Part shown: piece after piece, positions 1-9,846 of the stretch
Position numbering within the stretch: the first letter of the stretch is position 1
Layout: every line of letters begins with the position of its first letter
From: Tetradesmus obliquus
Lineage: Eukaryota > Chlorophyta > Chlorophyceae > Sphaeropleales > Scenedesmaceae
Direction of reading: 5' to 3'
DNA length: 64,000 nt
Assembly: GCA_030272155.1 (NCBI GenBank)
Contig: CP126201.1
Span: 682,001-746,000 of the forward strand
Notes under the pieces: model-generated
The model's input: only the letters and a program-made list of their open reading frames with translations
Told to the model about the DNA's origin: nothing
Databases searched by the model: none
Program-made: the position numbers and the translations under genes

Positions 1-1190
1 TCAACAATGATGGTGTGCGGGAAAATTCATTTCTCCTGCGTTGTGTTCATGTGCACTCTACAGCGGGTCAAGGCAACTGCTCATTCTGCATCCCAATCAA
101 CCTGCGTGTTGTGCTGCGCTGCTGCTGCTGCTGCTGCTGCTGCAGGTGACTCCCAAGGCCTGGAAGGTGCGAGACGGAGTTTACCTTTCTCAGTGCAGTT
201 GCTGTTGCTTTTCAAAAATGCTGCAAAATCTGGGGGAGTGGGACATGGCAGCATAGTACATGCAGCGAAGCAGCAGCACAGAGCGCGATGGTAGTTGCTT
301 GCACGCATACTGCACAGCGTAAGCACTGCCGCACAATCGCGTAAAGCAATTAGAAGTGCTGCAGCAGGCGGACGGTGTTGTCCCTTTATGTTGGTTTGTG
401 TGCAGCTGATGTTGATTGTGCTGTGCTGCATTGCAAGGAAACTTGACTTCCGGTCTTGGCCATTTTGATGTGTTGTGCATCATGCACTATGCGTAGCAAA
501 GGTATCTCTGCAGCACCCCACATGTGTCACAGAGCGGTTTCAAAGCGTATTATTGCACATCACACATCGCCCTGACGCCTGCTGCTGCTGATGTTTGCCG
601 CATGTTTCCTGCAGCTGCTGGCCATCTTCACCACCACCATTGCAGGTGGGTGCCACAGCAGCACAAGCACATCAGCGCACACACAGCAGCATAGCTCTTG
701 TGCATACAAAGCGGCACAGGTCTTACGCATACACAGCAGCACTGCTCTGTTGCATGCACGGCAGCAAAGCTCTGTTGCATCCCGAGCAGCACAGCTGTTG
801 TGCACACAGCACGATTCTTTAGCATACACAGGGCAGCACAGCTTTTCAACATACACAGGACAGCACAGCACATCACACTGCCTGAGCAGCAGCTAACACA
901 CAGTGTGCATCACACGCAGCACTGCAGGACGGCAACCAAAACTGCATTCAGCTTGTGATTGTGTCACCCCTTCTGCCAGTCCCAAGCACCCAGCCAGCTT
1001 GTCACTCCTGCTGTGCAGTGCACCCACTTGCGCATGTATGCAGCCTCCGCAGAACCAGCCATGGTCCCAGCATATAACATACAGCAATCTTACAGCCAGC
1101 TGTTGTCACTCTGCATTTGGCAGGCTCGTGCCTGCCTAGCACCAATGCCTGGCAGCTGCTTCAGTGCTGTCGACACACTGCTGTTGCCTC

Positions 1191-1241
<51 letters not shown>

Positions 1242-3918
1242 TGTGTATATCACCCCCAGGCATCATCACCACGCCGCTGCCGCTGGGTGCTGTGGCCATG
1301 CTGGGCCTGGGTGGTGCCATGCTGACCAAGACGCTCACCTTTGCCGAGGCCTTCTCCGCCTTCGCCACAGAGATCCCGTGAGTGGCATGTTACATGCTGT
1401 CATATGTTACATGCGACACTGATGTAACACAAACAGCACCAGTCGTGACTGCTGACTTGGAATTTGCTCTGCAGTTGCTTTGTGGGGCAAGGAGGAAGGA
1501 GCAGGTCGCCGCTGTCTCACACACCCACTAAGCCACATCTGTGTCATCTGCACTTCTGCCGTTCAACCTGCAGCTAGCTGATTGCGATCGCGTGCTGGTT
1601 GCTGGCGGCCTCATGAACTATGCACCTCCGCACACCTCCTCTTTGTCACGGAGTGCCACCTGTATCATTGCTGCTGTGCTGCCGCAGCTGGCTGATTGCG
1701 ATCGCGTACTGGCTGGCTGGCGGCTTCATCAAGTCTGGCCTGGGCAACCGCATCGCCTACTCCATGGTGGCGGCATTCGGCAAGACCACCCTGGGCCTGA
1801 CCTACTCCCTGGTGGGTGGCCTGGTGTAATCCAACCTGTGTTTCTGGACATGCTTTGCAGTATCTGGGTGTGCTCTTCCGTTGTCTATGTGGTGCCAGAT
1901 TGCTGCTGCTACTATTGATGGGCGCGGCATGTGCAGCTGCACTTGATGTATTGCTTAGCGTGTGCTGCTGCTGCTGCTTCTGCGGCTGCTGCTGCTTCAG
2001 GTGATGGGTGAGGCAGTGCTGTCTCCTGCCATCCCATCCGTGGCTGCTCGCGCTGGTGGCATCTTCTTCCCCCTGGCAAAGGTGAGAGGCATGGCAGAAA
2101 CAGCAGCAACAGCAGCGCTGGCGGCTGGGCAGCTGCATGCTGTGATAGCTGTGGGGTGATTGCAGTTGTGGCTTGTGCTGTTTCGCTGCTGGGCCTGCAC
2201 AAACAACCGCCCTGCCCTGTCAGCTTGATCACCCTGCTCATACAGTAACGACATGTGCCGGCTGATGCTCGCTCGCTACATACTCTCCACTGTTACGTTG
2301 CTGTGTTGCCAAACTAGTAAAGTTGTTTTTGTTCAAACCAACGAACCTAACCAACTAATAAAACCCTAACCGTAACGACATATGCCGGCTAACTAACGTA
2401 ACCCTAATCAACTGGTCACTGTACTGTCGCTTTTCCTGCAGGCGCTGTGCCTGGCCTGCGGCTCCGACCCCGACAAGGGCACTGCCAAGAAGATGGGAGC
2501 CTACGTGATGAAGACCTGCTTCCAGACCACCACGGTGTCATCCGCCATGTTCATTACTGCCATGGCTGCCAACCCCCTGGCAGTCAACCTGGCTGCTGCT
2601 GAGGGCATCAGTATCAGCTGGGGGCTGTGGGCCATGGCTGGCCTGGTGCCCGGCCTGATCTGCCTGACCACCGTGCCGCTGATCCTGTACGCACTGTACC
2701 CGCCAGGTGAGGCTGCGTTATGGTGTGCACTCCAAATAAACACTCCACGTCATCACCTGTTCCCAACACAATACACCGCTATTCTTTCTGAAACGTTGCT
2801 TTGCGCTGCGGCTGTCTTGGCCTGTGACCCCGTCGCGACGATAAAGGAGCTGGAGAAGCCGGGTCACTCATATTGCTGCCTGAAATCATCACCATCAAGA
2901 CCTGACTGCTGTAGACATCGCCTCAAAATGCATCTGCAGAGACCAAGGACACGCCAGATGCTCCTGCTGCTGCCAAGAAGGAGCTGGAGAAGCTGGGTCC
3001 AATGAGCCGCGATGAGAAGATCACCGCACTGGCCTTTGCCATCACTGTGGGCCTGTGGATTGGTGGTGCCTCCCTGGGCGTGAACAGCGTGGCGGCTGCT
3101 ACTGTGGGCCTGACCATCCTGCTGGTGACAGGTGAGTTTGAATGGGTTTGTTAGCTTGTGCTTTGCTGGTTTCACTGTGTGTTTTCCTGCTGCCTGGATT
3201 GGAGGTGCAAGCCTGGGCGTGAACAGCGTTGATGTGTCTGTTGTGTGTCAGTACGCTTTTGTTTGGTTCTGTGTGGCTGCTGCTGCTGGCATGCCAGCCT
3301 GGCGGCGGCTATTGTTGGTCTGACCATATAGCTGGTGACCGGTGAGGTGTAAAGGGTTGCACTTAAATGGCTGCTTTGAATAGTTGGCTGCTGCTGCTGG
3401 CGTGCCTCCCTGGGCTTGATCAGTGAGGCGGTGGTTATAACGTTATAACATAACAACACCACTGCTGCCTTTGCTAACTGTGCTGCCCTGCAGGCGTGAT
3501 CAGCTGGAAGGAGTGCCCGAACAACAATGCGGCCTGGGTCAGTTCAATAAACGTGTTCTTTACAGCATAACAAGTACGCTGCTGCTGCCCCTGTGTGCTG
3601 TCTGCGTCACACAACATTGCAGGCGTCATCAGCTGGAAGGAGTGCCTCAACAACAACGCGGCCTGGGACACCCTTACCTGGTTTGCCGCCCTCATCGCCA
3701 TGGCAGCCTACCTCAACAAGTTCGGCTTCATCCCCTGGTGAGCTAGCGTGTTATAACACATAAAGTAACATACAGCATGACAACGTGTAACAACATGCCG
3801 CTGCACTCCATTGCATCACTCTTCCCCAGCAGGGGGTGCATCCACAGGCCGGGAGGACTGTGCCACTCTTTGGTGATGTCACGTGCTGCAGCAAACATGT
3901 CAGGCGATTGTCAATCAC

Positions 3919-3953
<35 letters not shown>

Positions 3954-5262
3954 CCGCAGGTTCTCTTCCAGCGTGGTGAACATTGTGGGTGGGCTGGGCC
4001 TCACCTGGCAGCCGGCCTTCGGCATCATCCTGGTGCTCTACTTCTACAGCCACTACTTCTTCGCCTCGGGTGGGCGTCCTTGCGCATGTTATTTTGTTTT
4101 TTATGTGTATTATGTGGCAATTGATGATGCAAGTGCTGCAGCTGGTGCTTTTATGTGCGTGCTCTACTTCTACAGCCACTACTTGTTCGCCTCAGGTGCG
4201 CGCGGCATTGCGTTGTATGTGTCATGTTGTGTTGCATGTGCTGGGTGGCACAGTAATGTGCTGCAGCTGATGCAGTTGCCCGGGTGCTTCATAGCACAGA
4301 CAATGCACATCTCGCATGGGCAAAGCTTCGATTGTGCGTTCATCTCCATCCTTGACCATGTGACTCTTTTTCCTGTTTGAACATGTCCTGCAGGTGCCGC
4401 GCACATTGGTGCCATGTACACCGCCTTCCTGGCGGTGACTATTGCAGCTTACATGCGCTCGTCTCCGCTGCCTGTTACATAACAATTGTGTCGTTTTCCG
4501 CCCCGTCCTGCAAATGCGGTGCACATCAGCGCCATGTACACCGCTCTCCTGGCGGTGGCTAACGCTGTGTCTCAGTGCGCCCGCCCTCGCTCTCCGTTCC
4601 ACCTTTCTGTGTTTCATCCTGTCCTGCAGGTGCCGCACACATCGGCGCCATGTACACCGCCTTTTTGGCGGTGGCGCAGGCCTGCGGCACGCCCGGCATG
4701 CTGGCGGCGCTGGCGCTGGGCCAGGTGTCCAACCTGATGGGCTGCCTCACCACCTACGGCATCGGCAGCGCACCGCCTTACTTCGGTGCCGGCTACGTGC
4801 CCCAGGGCGACTGGCTCAAGGTGAGAGGGTGTTGTGTGTTTAAATGTCAAGAGGTGGCAGAGCGTGATTGCACGTGATTGCTGATACTCTGCCGAGTGCC
4901 GATTGTTGATTATGCTTCGTGCTGTCTTCCGGCTGCTGCTACTTTTGTTTCAGCGGCAGTTTGGCTGCATACTGCCGGTGTACTTCCTAGCCTGGCTATG
5001 CATGCTGGCTTCTTTGCCTGACGTCGCCTGTGCTGTTATTGTACCCTTTCCTGCTGCTGCTGCCGCAGCTGGGCTTCATCATGTATACTGTGTTTGTGTA
5101 CTACCTGGCATCACCACCACCAGTTAAACATCCGTCCTGTCTTCCTGCCGCTGCTGTTTATTGTCATTTCTGCTGCAGCTGGGCTTCATCATGTCGCTCT
5201 ACTACCTGGCGGTGTGGGTGGGCTGCGGCCTTACCGTGTGGAGGGCCATCGGCATCTGGTAA
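1..5262 (+). CDS. DiT1: Plastid 2-oxoglutarate/malate (dicarboxylate) translocator, DASS/SLC13 family; 5' end outside window
   Basis: Exons by phase and similarity: 146-166, 615-645, 1260-1377, 1688-1811, 2001-2081, 2442-2706, 2940-3131, 3623-3737, 3960-4069, 4630-4820, 5179-5262 (TAA). They join into 443 residues without a frame break. The order VTPKAW, LLAIF, GFIKSGLGNRIAY, LSPAIPSVAARAGGIFFPL, CFQTT, TAMAANPL and the C-terminal LAVWVGCGLTVWRAIGIW matches plant and algal DiT/OMT proteins of the inner chloroplast envelope, which exchange malate for 2-oxoglutarate (DiT1) or glutamate (DiT2). Sequence alone does not settle which substrate; an LCI20/OMT-type role is likely. The transit peptide and first membrane segment must lie left of position 1. 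About ten decayed exon copies sit in its introns (1571-1617, 2843-2872, 3195-3230, 3300-3350, 3390-3418, 3491-3540, 4158-4198, 4390-4440, 4510-4560, 5066-5113). The first two exons are very short (21 and 31 nt). Confidence 0.9.
120..145 (+). repeat. (CTG)n tract ending in a 3' splice site
   Basis: A perfect CTG run leads straight into TGCAG before the 21-nt exon at 146. It appears to act as the polypyrimidine-like acceptor tract. The same arrangement recurs at 3920-3959, 5915x-type sites in ATP2 and on the minus strand of other genes. Confidence 0.7.
1195..1240 (+). repeat. (CTG)n microsatellite before a 3' splice site
   Basis: About 15 CTG units lie 20 bases upstream of the acceptor of the translocator exon at 1260. 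The run is intronic, although it reads as poly-Leu or poly-Cys in open frames. Confidence 0.75.
2325..2410 (+). other. AC-rich, telomere-like degenerate stretch in a translocator intron
   Basis: This stretch holds several scattered CCCTAA-type hexamers and imperfect repeats of a CTAAC motif, in the intron between exons 2001-2081 and 2442-2706. The repeats are imperfect and few, so an ordinary intronic low-complexity tract is the simpler reading. Confidence 0.35.
4385..4680 (+). repeat. Three tandem copies of the start of translocator exon 10
   Basis: The acceptor and first ~45 coding bases of the exon starting at 4630 occur three times, near 4390, 4510 and 4626, spaced about 118 bp. Each copy encodes a version of HIGAMYTA-LAV. 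Only the third continues into the rest of the exon and ends at a donor, so I take it as the real exon. The other two are decayed copies. Confidence 0.85.
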
Positions 5263-6466
5263 GCAGCAGTATGCATGCTTCCAACAAGCCGCTGCTGCTG
5301 CTGCTGAGTGATCAAGGGCCACAGCAGCTGAAGCTGCGGCGGTTGCAGTAGAGCAGCTGGGAGGGTCGCAGCACTGTCAGCAGTATGGCAGTTGGGTTGC
5401 TGGCAGATGCAACGCTGTTGCATGCGGAGGTGGACTGCGGAGGATGTGCAAGGGGCGGCAGCATGTATGTTGTTGCTGGGGTGGTTGAGAAGGCTTTGTG
5501 GTTGCGGCAGCCGGCGCAGGTGCTGCTGCGTGGTGTCTTTTGTCTGGGTGGCATTGCAGCCCGATACGGAGGTGATATGCTGCTCAAGTGTGTTTTTGCT
5601 TGAAGGTGCTGTTTGAGTGGAGGTGTCGTCTGAGCGTTAACCAGAAGGTCGGCTGGTGCTGCAGCGTGGTTGGCATGCGGCTGTGATGCGTGAACAGCGC
5701 TGACAACTCGCAGACAGTTGCTGACTGACCTTGCTGCATGCGGCACAAGCTGGACTTGCGCCGCTGACATTGGCGTTGTGCTTTTCTTTGACCTTGTCCG
5801 TGCCGAAGTGCTAGTGTTGCATCATGCTCATTGCATCCGCATGTGCAATGATTGCGTGCATCGGCATGGCTATACTCGTGCACTTGGAGAGTGTGCACTC
5901 AGTAGGTTCCGGTGTGTCTGCATGGCGGGCCGTTGCTTGCGCAAATGTAATCAGGCCAAGCAAAATTTCATGTGTGCGCGGGCCTGCAGTGGCTTTGACA
6001 TTTGGCGTGGGTCAACCAAATGAAATTGATACATCATCATCGTCATAGTGGCAAAAACCTTTGCAAACCGCGTCCAGGAATGAACCTGACCCAGGAACTA
6101 GCCCAGCGAGCCGCTATAGCTAATAATTAAATGAGTAATGAGCCATGACATTAGCAAAGCACAGCTCACAAATCTGCGAACGGGTAGTGCTAGCCAGCAC
6201 TATGGTATCTAGCATTGTCCAGTCAGCAGCAAGAGCTTTATGCATTAATGACCAAGCCCGCGGAGTTTACGCACAAGGACACTGTGAATGTGCTGCATGT
6301 GCTAGCGACACCAAGGTAGGCCGCATCGACAACAACAGCTAAGCACCCCACTCCTATATTGACATCACTTCAAGTGACCCGCTTGGGTGGCAAATTGGTG
6401 GAGTGGTGTGAGTGATCCTGCCCCTGCTGTTGCTTCTGCTGCTGTTGGGTGATGATAGCTTGCCAT

Positions 6467-6513
<47 letters not shown>

Positions 6514-6593
6514 ATGGCTGAGATGAGCATGCAACTTCTGCTGCCGCTGCTTCTTCTGCTGCCCGAATTCCTCTCCACTGCTGACTGTTAGCG
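5263..6593. other. Intergenic region between the translocator and the first PAN-type gene (tail-to-tail)
   Basis: Two genes converge here, so the region should hold two 3' UTRs. Open frames exist on both strands, but none shows a recognisable domain, a signal peptide or a splice structure. A (CTG)n microsatellite lies at 6467-6512. I see nothing else that I can name. Confidence 0.5.
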
Positions 6594-7064
6594 CTAATCC
6601 GCCTGCCATGTGACACTCTCTGTAAGCGTTGCCAGATCTGTTGCGAGTTTGTAGCCAGCAAGCGTGACAGCTTTCACACTGCACGTGTAGCCCTTTGCTG
6701 ACGCGGCACCCCTAAAAGGCATGGTCAATGATCCAGCTGTACTCGTTGTTTTGCCCGCTGTCCTGCCACTGTAATTGTAAGAGCCTCCAGATGGTGTCTG
6801 CCAGGTGCCATTCACTAATACTTTGTTTACGCCCTTGCCTTCTGAGTTGGTGACTTGGATGCTGAGAGTACATGTGTAGCTTGCCGCTGCTTGAGCGCGC
6901 CTTGCTGAGGTCAGTGACCTTTTTCACATACATCAGTTTGGCGGGGCTGGGGCTGGGGCTGGGGCTGGGGCTAGGGCTGGGGCTGGGGCTGGGGCTAAGC
7001 AAAGGTGCGGCTGCCACTTGCATTGTTGGTGGTTGCGCTGGCGTCCCTGCTGCTGCTGGTGGAA

Positions 7065-7133
<69 letters not shown>

Positions 7134-8735
7134 GGATGGCTGTTGCTGCTGCTGGTGGGCTGGCTGTTGCTGCTGCTGCTGGTGGTGCAGCAGTGGCCGT
7201 GTTGCTGATCACAAAGGTGGTGTAGCCTTCCCTGCAAGGCAGCAGGCAGGCATGCAGCGCAAGCCACAACAGCTTTGTCAGCAGAGGCAAGCATGCATTT
7301 GCTGTTGAGGCAGCGCCTTATCAGCGCCGAGCTGAGTCAGCACAAGGCTGATGTAGCCCCCCCTGCAGGACAGCAGGAGCGCCGCAATCTGGCAGTGACG
7401 GATGACGCTGGTGACAGGAGGCAACGATGTGCTGTCAGCACGGCAAAGCAGCCGCGTACGCTGCGCTTGCCGCACCAGCTGCCCCTCACCTGTACGCGGT
7501 GGGCCCCGCAGCGCGCTTCATGAAGCCACAAGAGCCGTCAAAAGTGAAGGCTGCACACCTGCCGCACATGGGAGGCAGACAGCCAGCACAGCTTCCGCAT
7601 TATTTGAAAATGCGCGGGTATGCAATTCTCATGTTTGTGCATTTCTCATGTTTACCCTTCAACAGTGTGTGCGTCAGAGCGCGTCAGCAGGTGCTTGCCT
7701 AGCTGGGCAAGGCAATTGCGTGTGCCTCGGGCCACCTGGCGTACTGAGTTGGCTGCTGCTAGGCTGCTGAGGTTAGCAAGCACTGCTGTAGGTGCTGCAG
7801 GCAGTCTTGCTGCTGCTGCAAGCACTGCTGGAGCTGATGCAGGCAGGTTTGGTGCTGATGCAGGCAGTTTTGGTGCTGCTGCAGGCAATTTCGGTGCTGC
7901 TGCAGGCAATTTCGGTGCTGCTACAGGCAGTTTTGGTGCTGCTGCAGGCAATGCAGCACACGCTGCTGTTGCTACAGCAGCAGCAGGTTTGCGCAGTCAT
8001 GCAGCAATGATTTCGCCTGGATGGTGGCTGTTGGCGGAGATGCAAAAAGCAGTGCACAGGCATGCTGGTGTAGCCGAATGTGAGAGTGTTTGATGCAGTG
8101 CCGCCAATGCTAGCTGCTGACGTGGTCTGCCACACATTGCTGACGTGGACATTGCTGACGTGAAATGCCACATATTGCTGACGTGGACATTGCTGACGTA
8201 GATCGCCACACATTGCTGACGTGCACATTGCTGACGTGATTGCTACACAGAGAGGCTCACTCTGGGTTGTTGCGGCAGGTCAACATGAGTGAGTTGATGT
8301 CGCCACAGATGCGGCAGCGTGGCCCGCCCTGGCCACAGCCCACGTCTGACGTAGTAATGTCTGTTGCGGCGAGTGTGGTCACTGTAAGACGCGAATGAGC
8401 AGCAGCATAAACCGGTAGCGCAGTTGGTGCGCTGCAGGCATCCCACCCAGTGCCACCACTGCCTGTTACAGTAGCTGCTGGGCTGGAGGCAGTTCTATGG
8501 GCATCCAGAGAAACTTTCACTCCCTCTCTCCGATTACGCCAGCAGTACAGCACACAAAACTAACACAGATTAAAGCTCGCATTTTTTGTGATTGGGCATG
8601 ATTTGTCTGGCTGGCAGCTACACACTGGCTGCTGCTTCAGCAGCAGAGCCACCCACCTTGAGAGTTGCGCTGTGCCTGCACCAGAGGGGTCATAGCCACA
8701 GCTACCGCCACCAAAAACACTGATACCTCCCACAT
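6594..8735 (-). CDS. Secreted PAN/Apple-like protein with Ser-Pro spacer and C-terminal Ig-like domain (gene A)
   Basis: Exons on the minus strand: 8657-8735 (signal peptide, starts MWEVSVFLVAVAVAM), 8261-8381 and 7490-7558 (the two halves of a six-Cys PAN/Apple-like module with CGQG, RCRICG and FTFDGSCGF), then 6594-7231. The last exon opens EGYTTFV, runs into poly-Ala/Pro and a (Ser-Pro)n spacer, and near its end encodes a beta-rich Ig-like segment (SIQVTNSEGKGVNKVLVNGTW, then an Ala/Ser stretch and GYTCSVKAVTLAGYK) ending at TAG. The first three junctions agree in phase (1, 2, 2). The spacer and the Ig-like part are in different frames, with the break near 6880-6945, so either a small intron was missed or there is an indel. 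A role as an extracellular or wall glycoprotein is inferred from the signal peptide and Ser-Pro repeats. PAN modules usually bind protein or carbohydrate. Confidence 0.7.
6945..6998 (-). repeat. (GGGGCT)n repeat encoding Ser-Pro
   Basis: Hexamer repeat inside the last exon of gene A. On the minus strand it reads as alternating Ser-Pro, the classic substrate for hydroxyproline O-glycosylation in algal wall proteins. Confidence 0.8.
7068..7130 (-). repeat. (CTG)n/(CAG)n run in gene A exon 4
   Basis: About 20 CAG-type units encode poly-Ala in the minus-strand coding frame. A decayed copy of the start of this exon lies just upstream of it at 7337-7382. Confidence 0.75.
7790..7965. repeat. ~21-33 bp degenerate tandem repeat in an intron of gene A
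   Basis: A unit containing GCTGCAGGCAATTTCGGTGC recurs at least six times with slight changes. It lies between the two PAN half-exons (7558 and 8261) and therefore inside an intron. No coding role is apparent. Confidence 0.75.
8104..8242. repeat. Tandem ATTGCTGACGTG repeats in an intron of gene A
   Basis: Seven copies of GCTGACGT, most inside ATTGCTGACGTG, alternate with short linkers just inside the intron after the first PAN half-exon. The TGACGT core is the known binding sequence of plant bZIP factors. An enhancer role is possible but is only inference. Confidence 0.7.
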
Positions 8736-9846
8736 GGTTTTAATATTAGCGATTGATTGCTTCACAGGTAGCTGGAGACGCATAAGCGTGCGGGCCCAGA
8801 TAGCACCCGCCAATCCACCCGCCAATTCACCCGCCCACTTTGGACTCGCAGTAGCCGCATCCAATGCGTCAATGATTGACGTGTTGTTCGGCTCCAATAT
8901 TCAAAATTATTTAAAAATTCCAATAATATCGTGTCGATTTAGGCGGCGTCGTGCCCACACGAGTTGTCGACCCCTGGTATTCTTGGTCAACGGGTTCACC
9001 GGGCGCGGTGACAGCTGCAGGTATTTTTTCGTCAGCAAACAAAAATGCCCTGTTCAAAGCAATACTTTACATGATGCTGGATCTCTAGCCAAGCTCCTGG
9101 ATCGAGCCAAGCAGCTTGACTAAACTGCCACATTTGTACTGCAACACAGCAGCACCCAACGCAAGCCTCAACCAAGTTGCAACTCATGACATGTTGATCA
9201 TGCCATGTCCATTGCTCTCGCTTGAAGAGAGAACTTAGACAATTTGGTTTTCAACTACACATCCAGTGCAGCACAAAAAAACACATGATGTGGCGCGGTG
9301 GCGCCCTGCACTGTCACGGACCAAAACCAGCCTAACACGCTTGCTGCACTTGCCGCACATAGCCAAGCTGCAGGCTGCCAAGCTGCAGCCTGCCAAGCTG
9401 CAGGCAGGCATTAACATTAAGCAAGACCGGCCAAAAACTAAGCAAGCGCGGCCAACAGTGCACTCACTCAGCCTGGCGGCTGCAGCCCACCATGCGGGAA
9501 GTGGAGGGCCAGGCATAATAGTGGTGTGAACTTGACTTGGAGCCGAGCCCTCCCTAGCCTTGGCGGCCAAATGAATAAATTATAGTGGTGCAGCCAACGC
9601 ACAGTTAGCTACAAAAAACCTAATAACTCCCGCTCCCTGGCTGCTGCTGCTTCTGCGGCTGCCGTTGCGCCTGCAGAAGCTGCTGCTGCTGCTGTAGCTG
9701 TTTAGTATGGCACCTGCTGCCACAGCGCTGCGAGAACGGCAAATACGTCTATCACAACGGGGCTGAAGCTTGAGCTCACTGAGCTAATTTAGCATCAGCT
9801 GATCAGCCAGTGGCGCCGCTGCTTTGGCTGCTGCATTGCCTGGGCG
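8736..9846. other. Intergenic region between PAN-type genes A and BC
   Basis: Upstream region of gene A and 3' flank of gene BC, both on the minus strand. AT-rich sequence near 8900-8925 could contain the promoter of gene A. Only short unsupported open frames are present. Confidence 0.45.

Noticed and set aside
2325-2410. Interstitial telomere in the translocator intron
   Set aside because: CCCTAA-like hexamers are few and not in tandem register.
6945-6998. (GGGGCT)n as a telomere or G-quadruplex regulatory element
   Set aside because: It lies in an exon and encodes Ser-Pro in frame with the preceding domain, as the similar array at 9990-10112 does.
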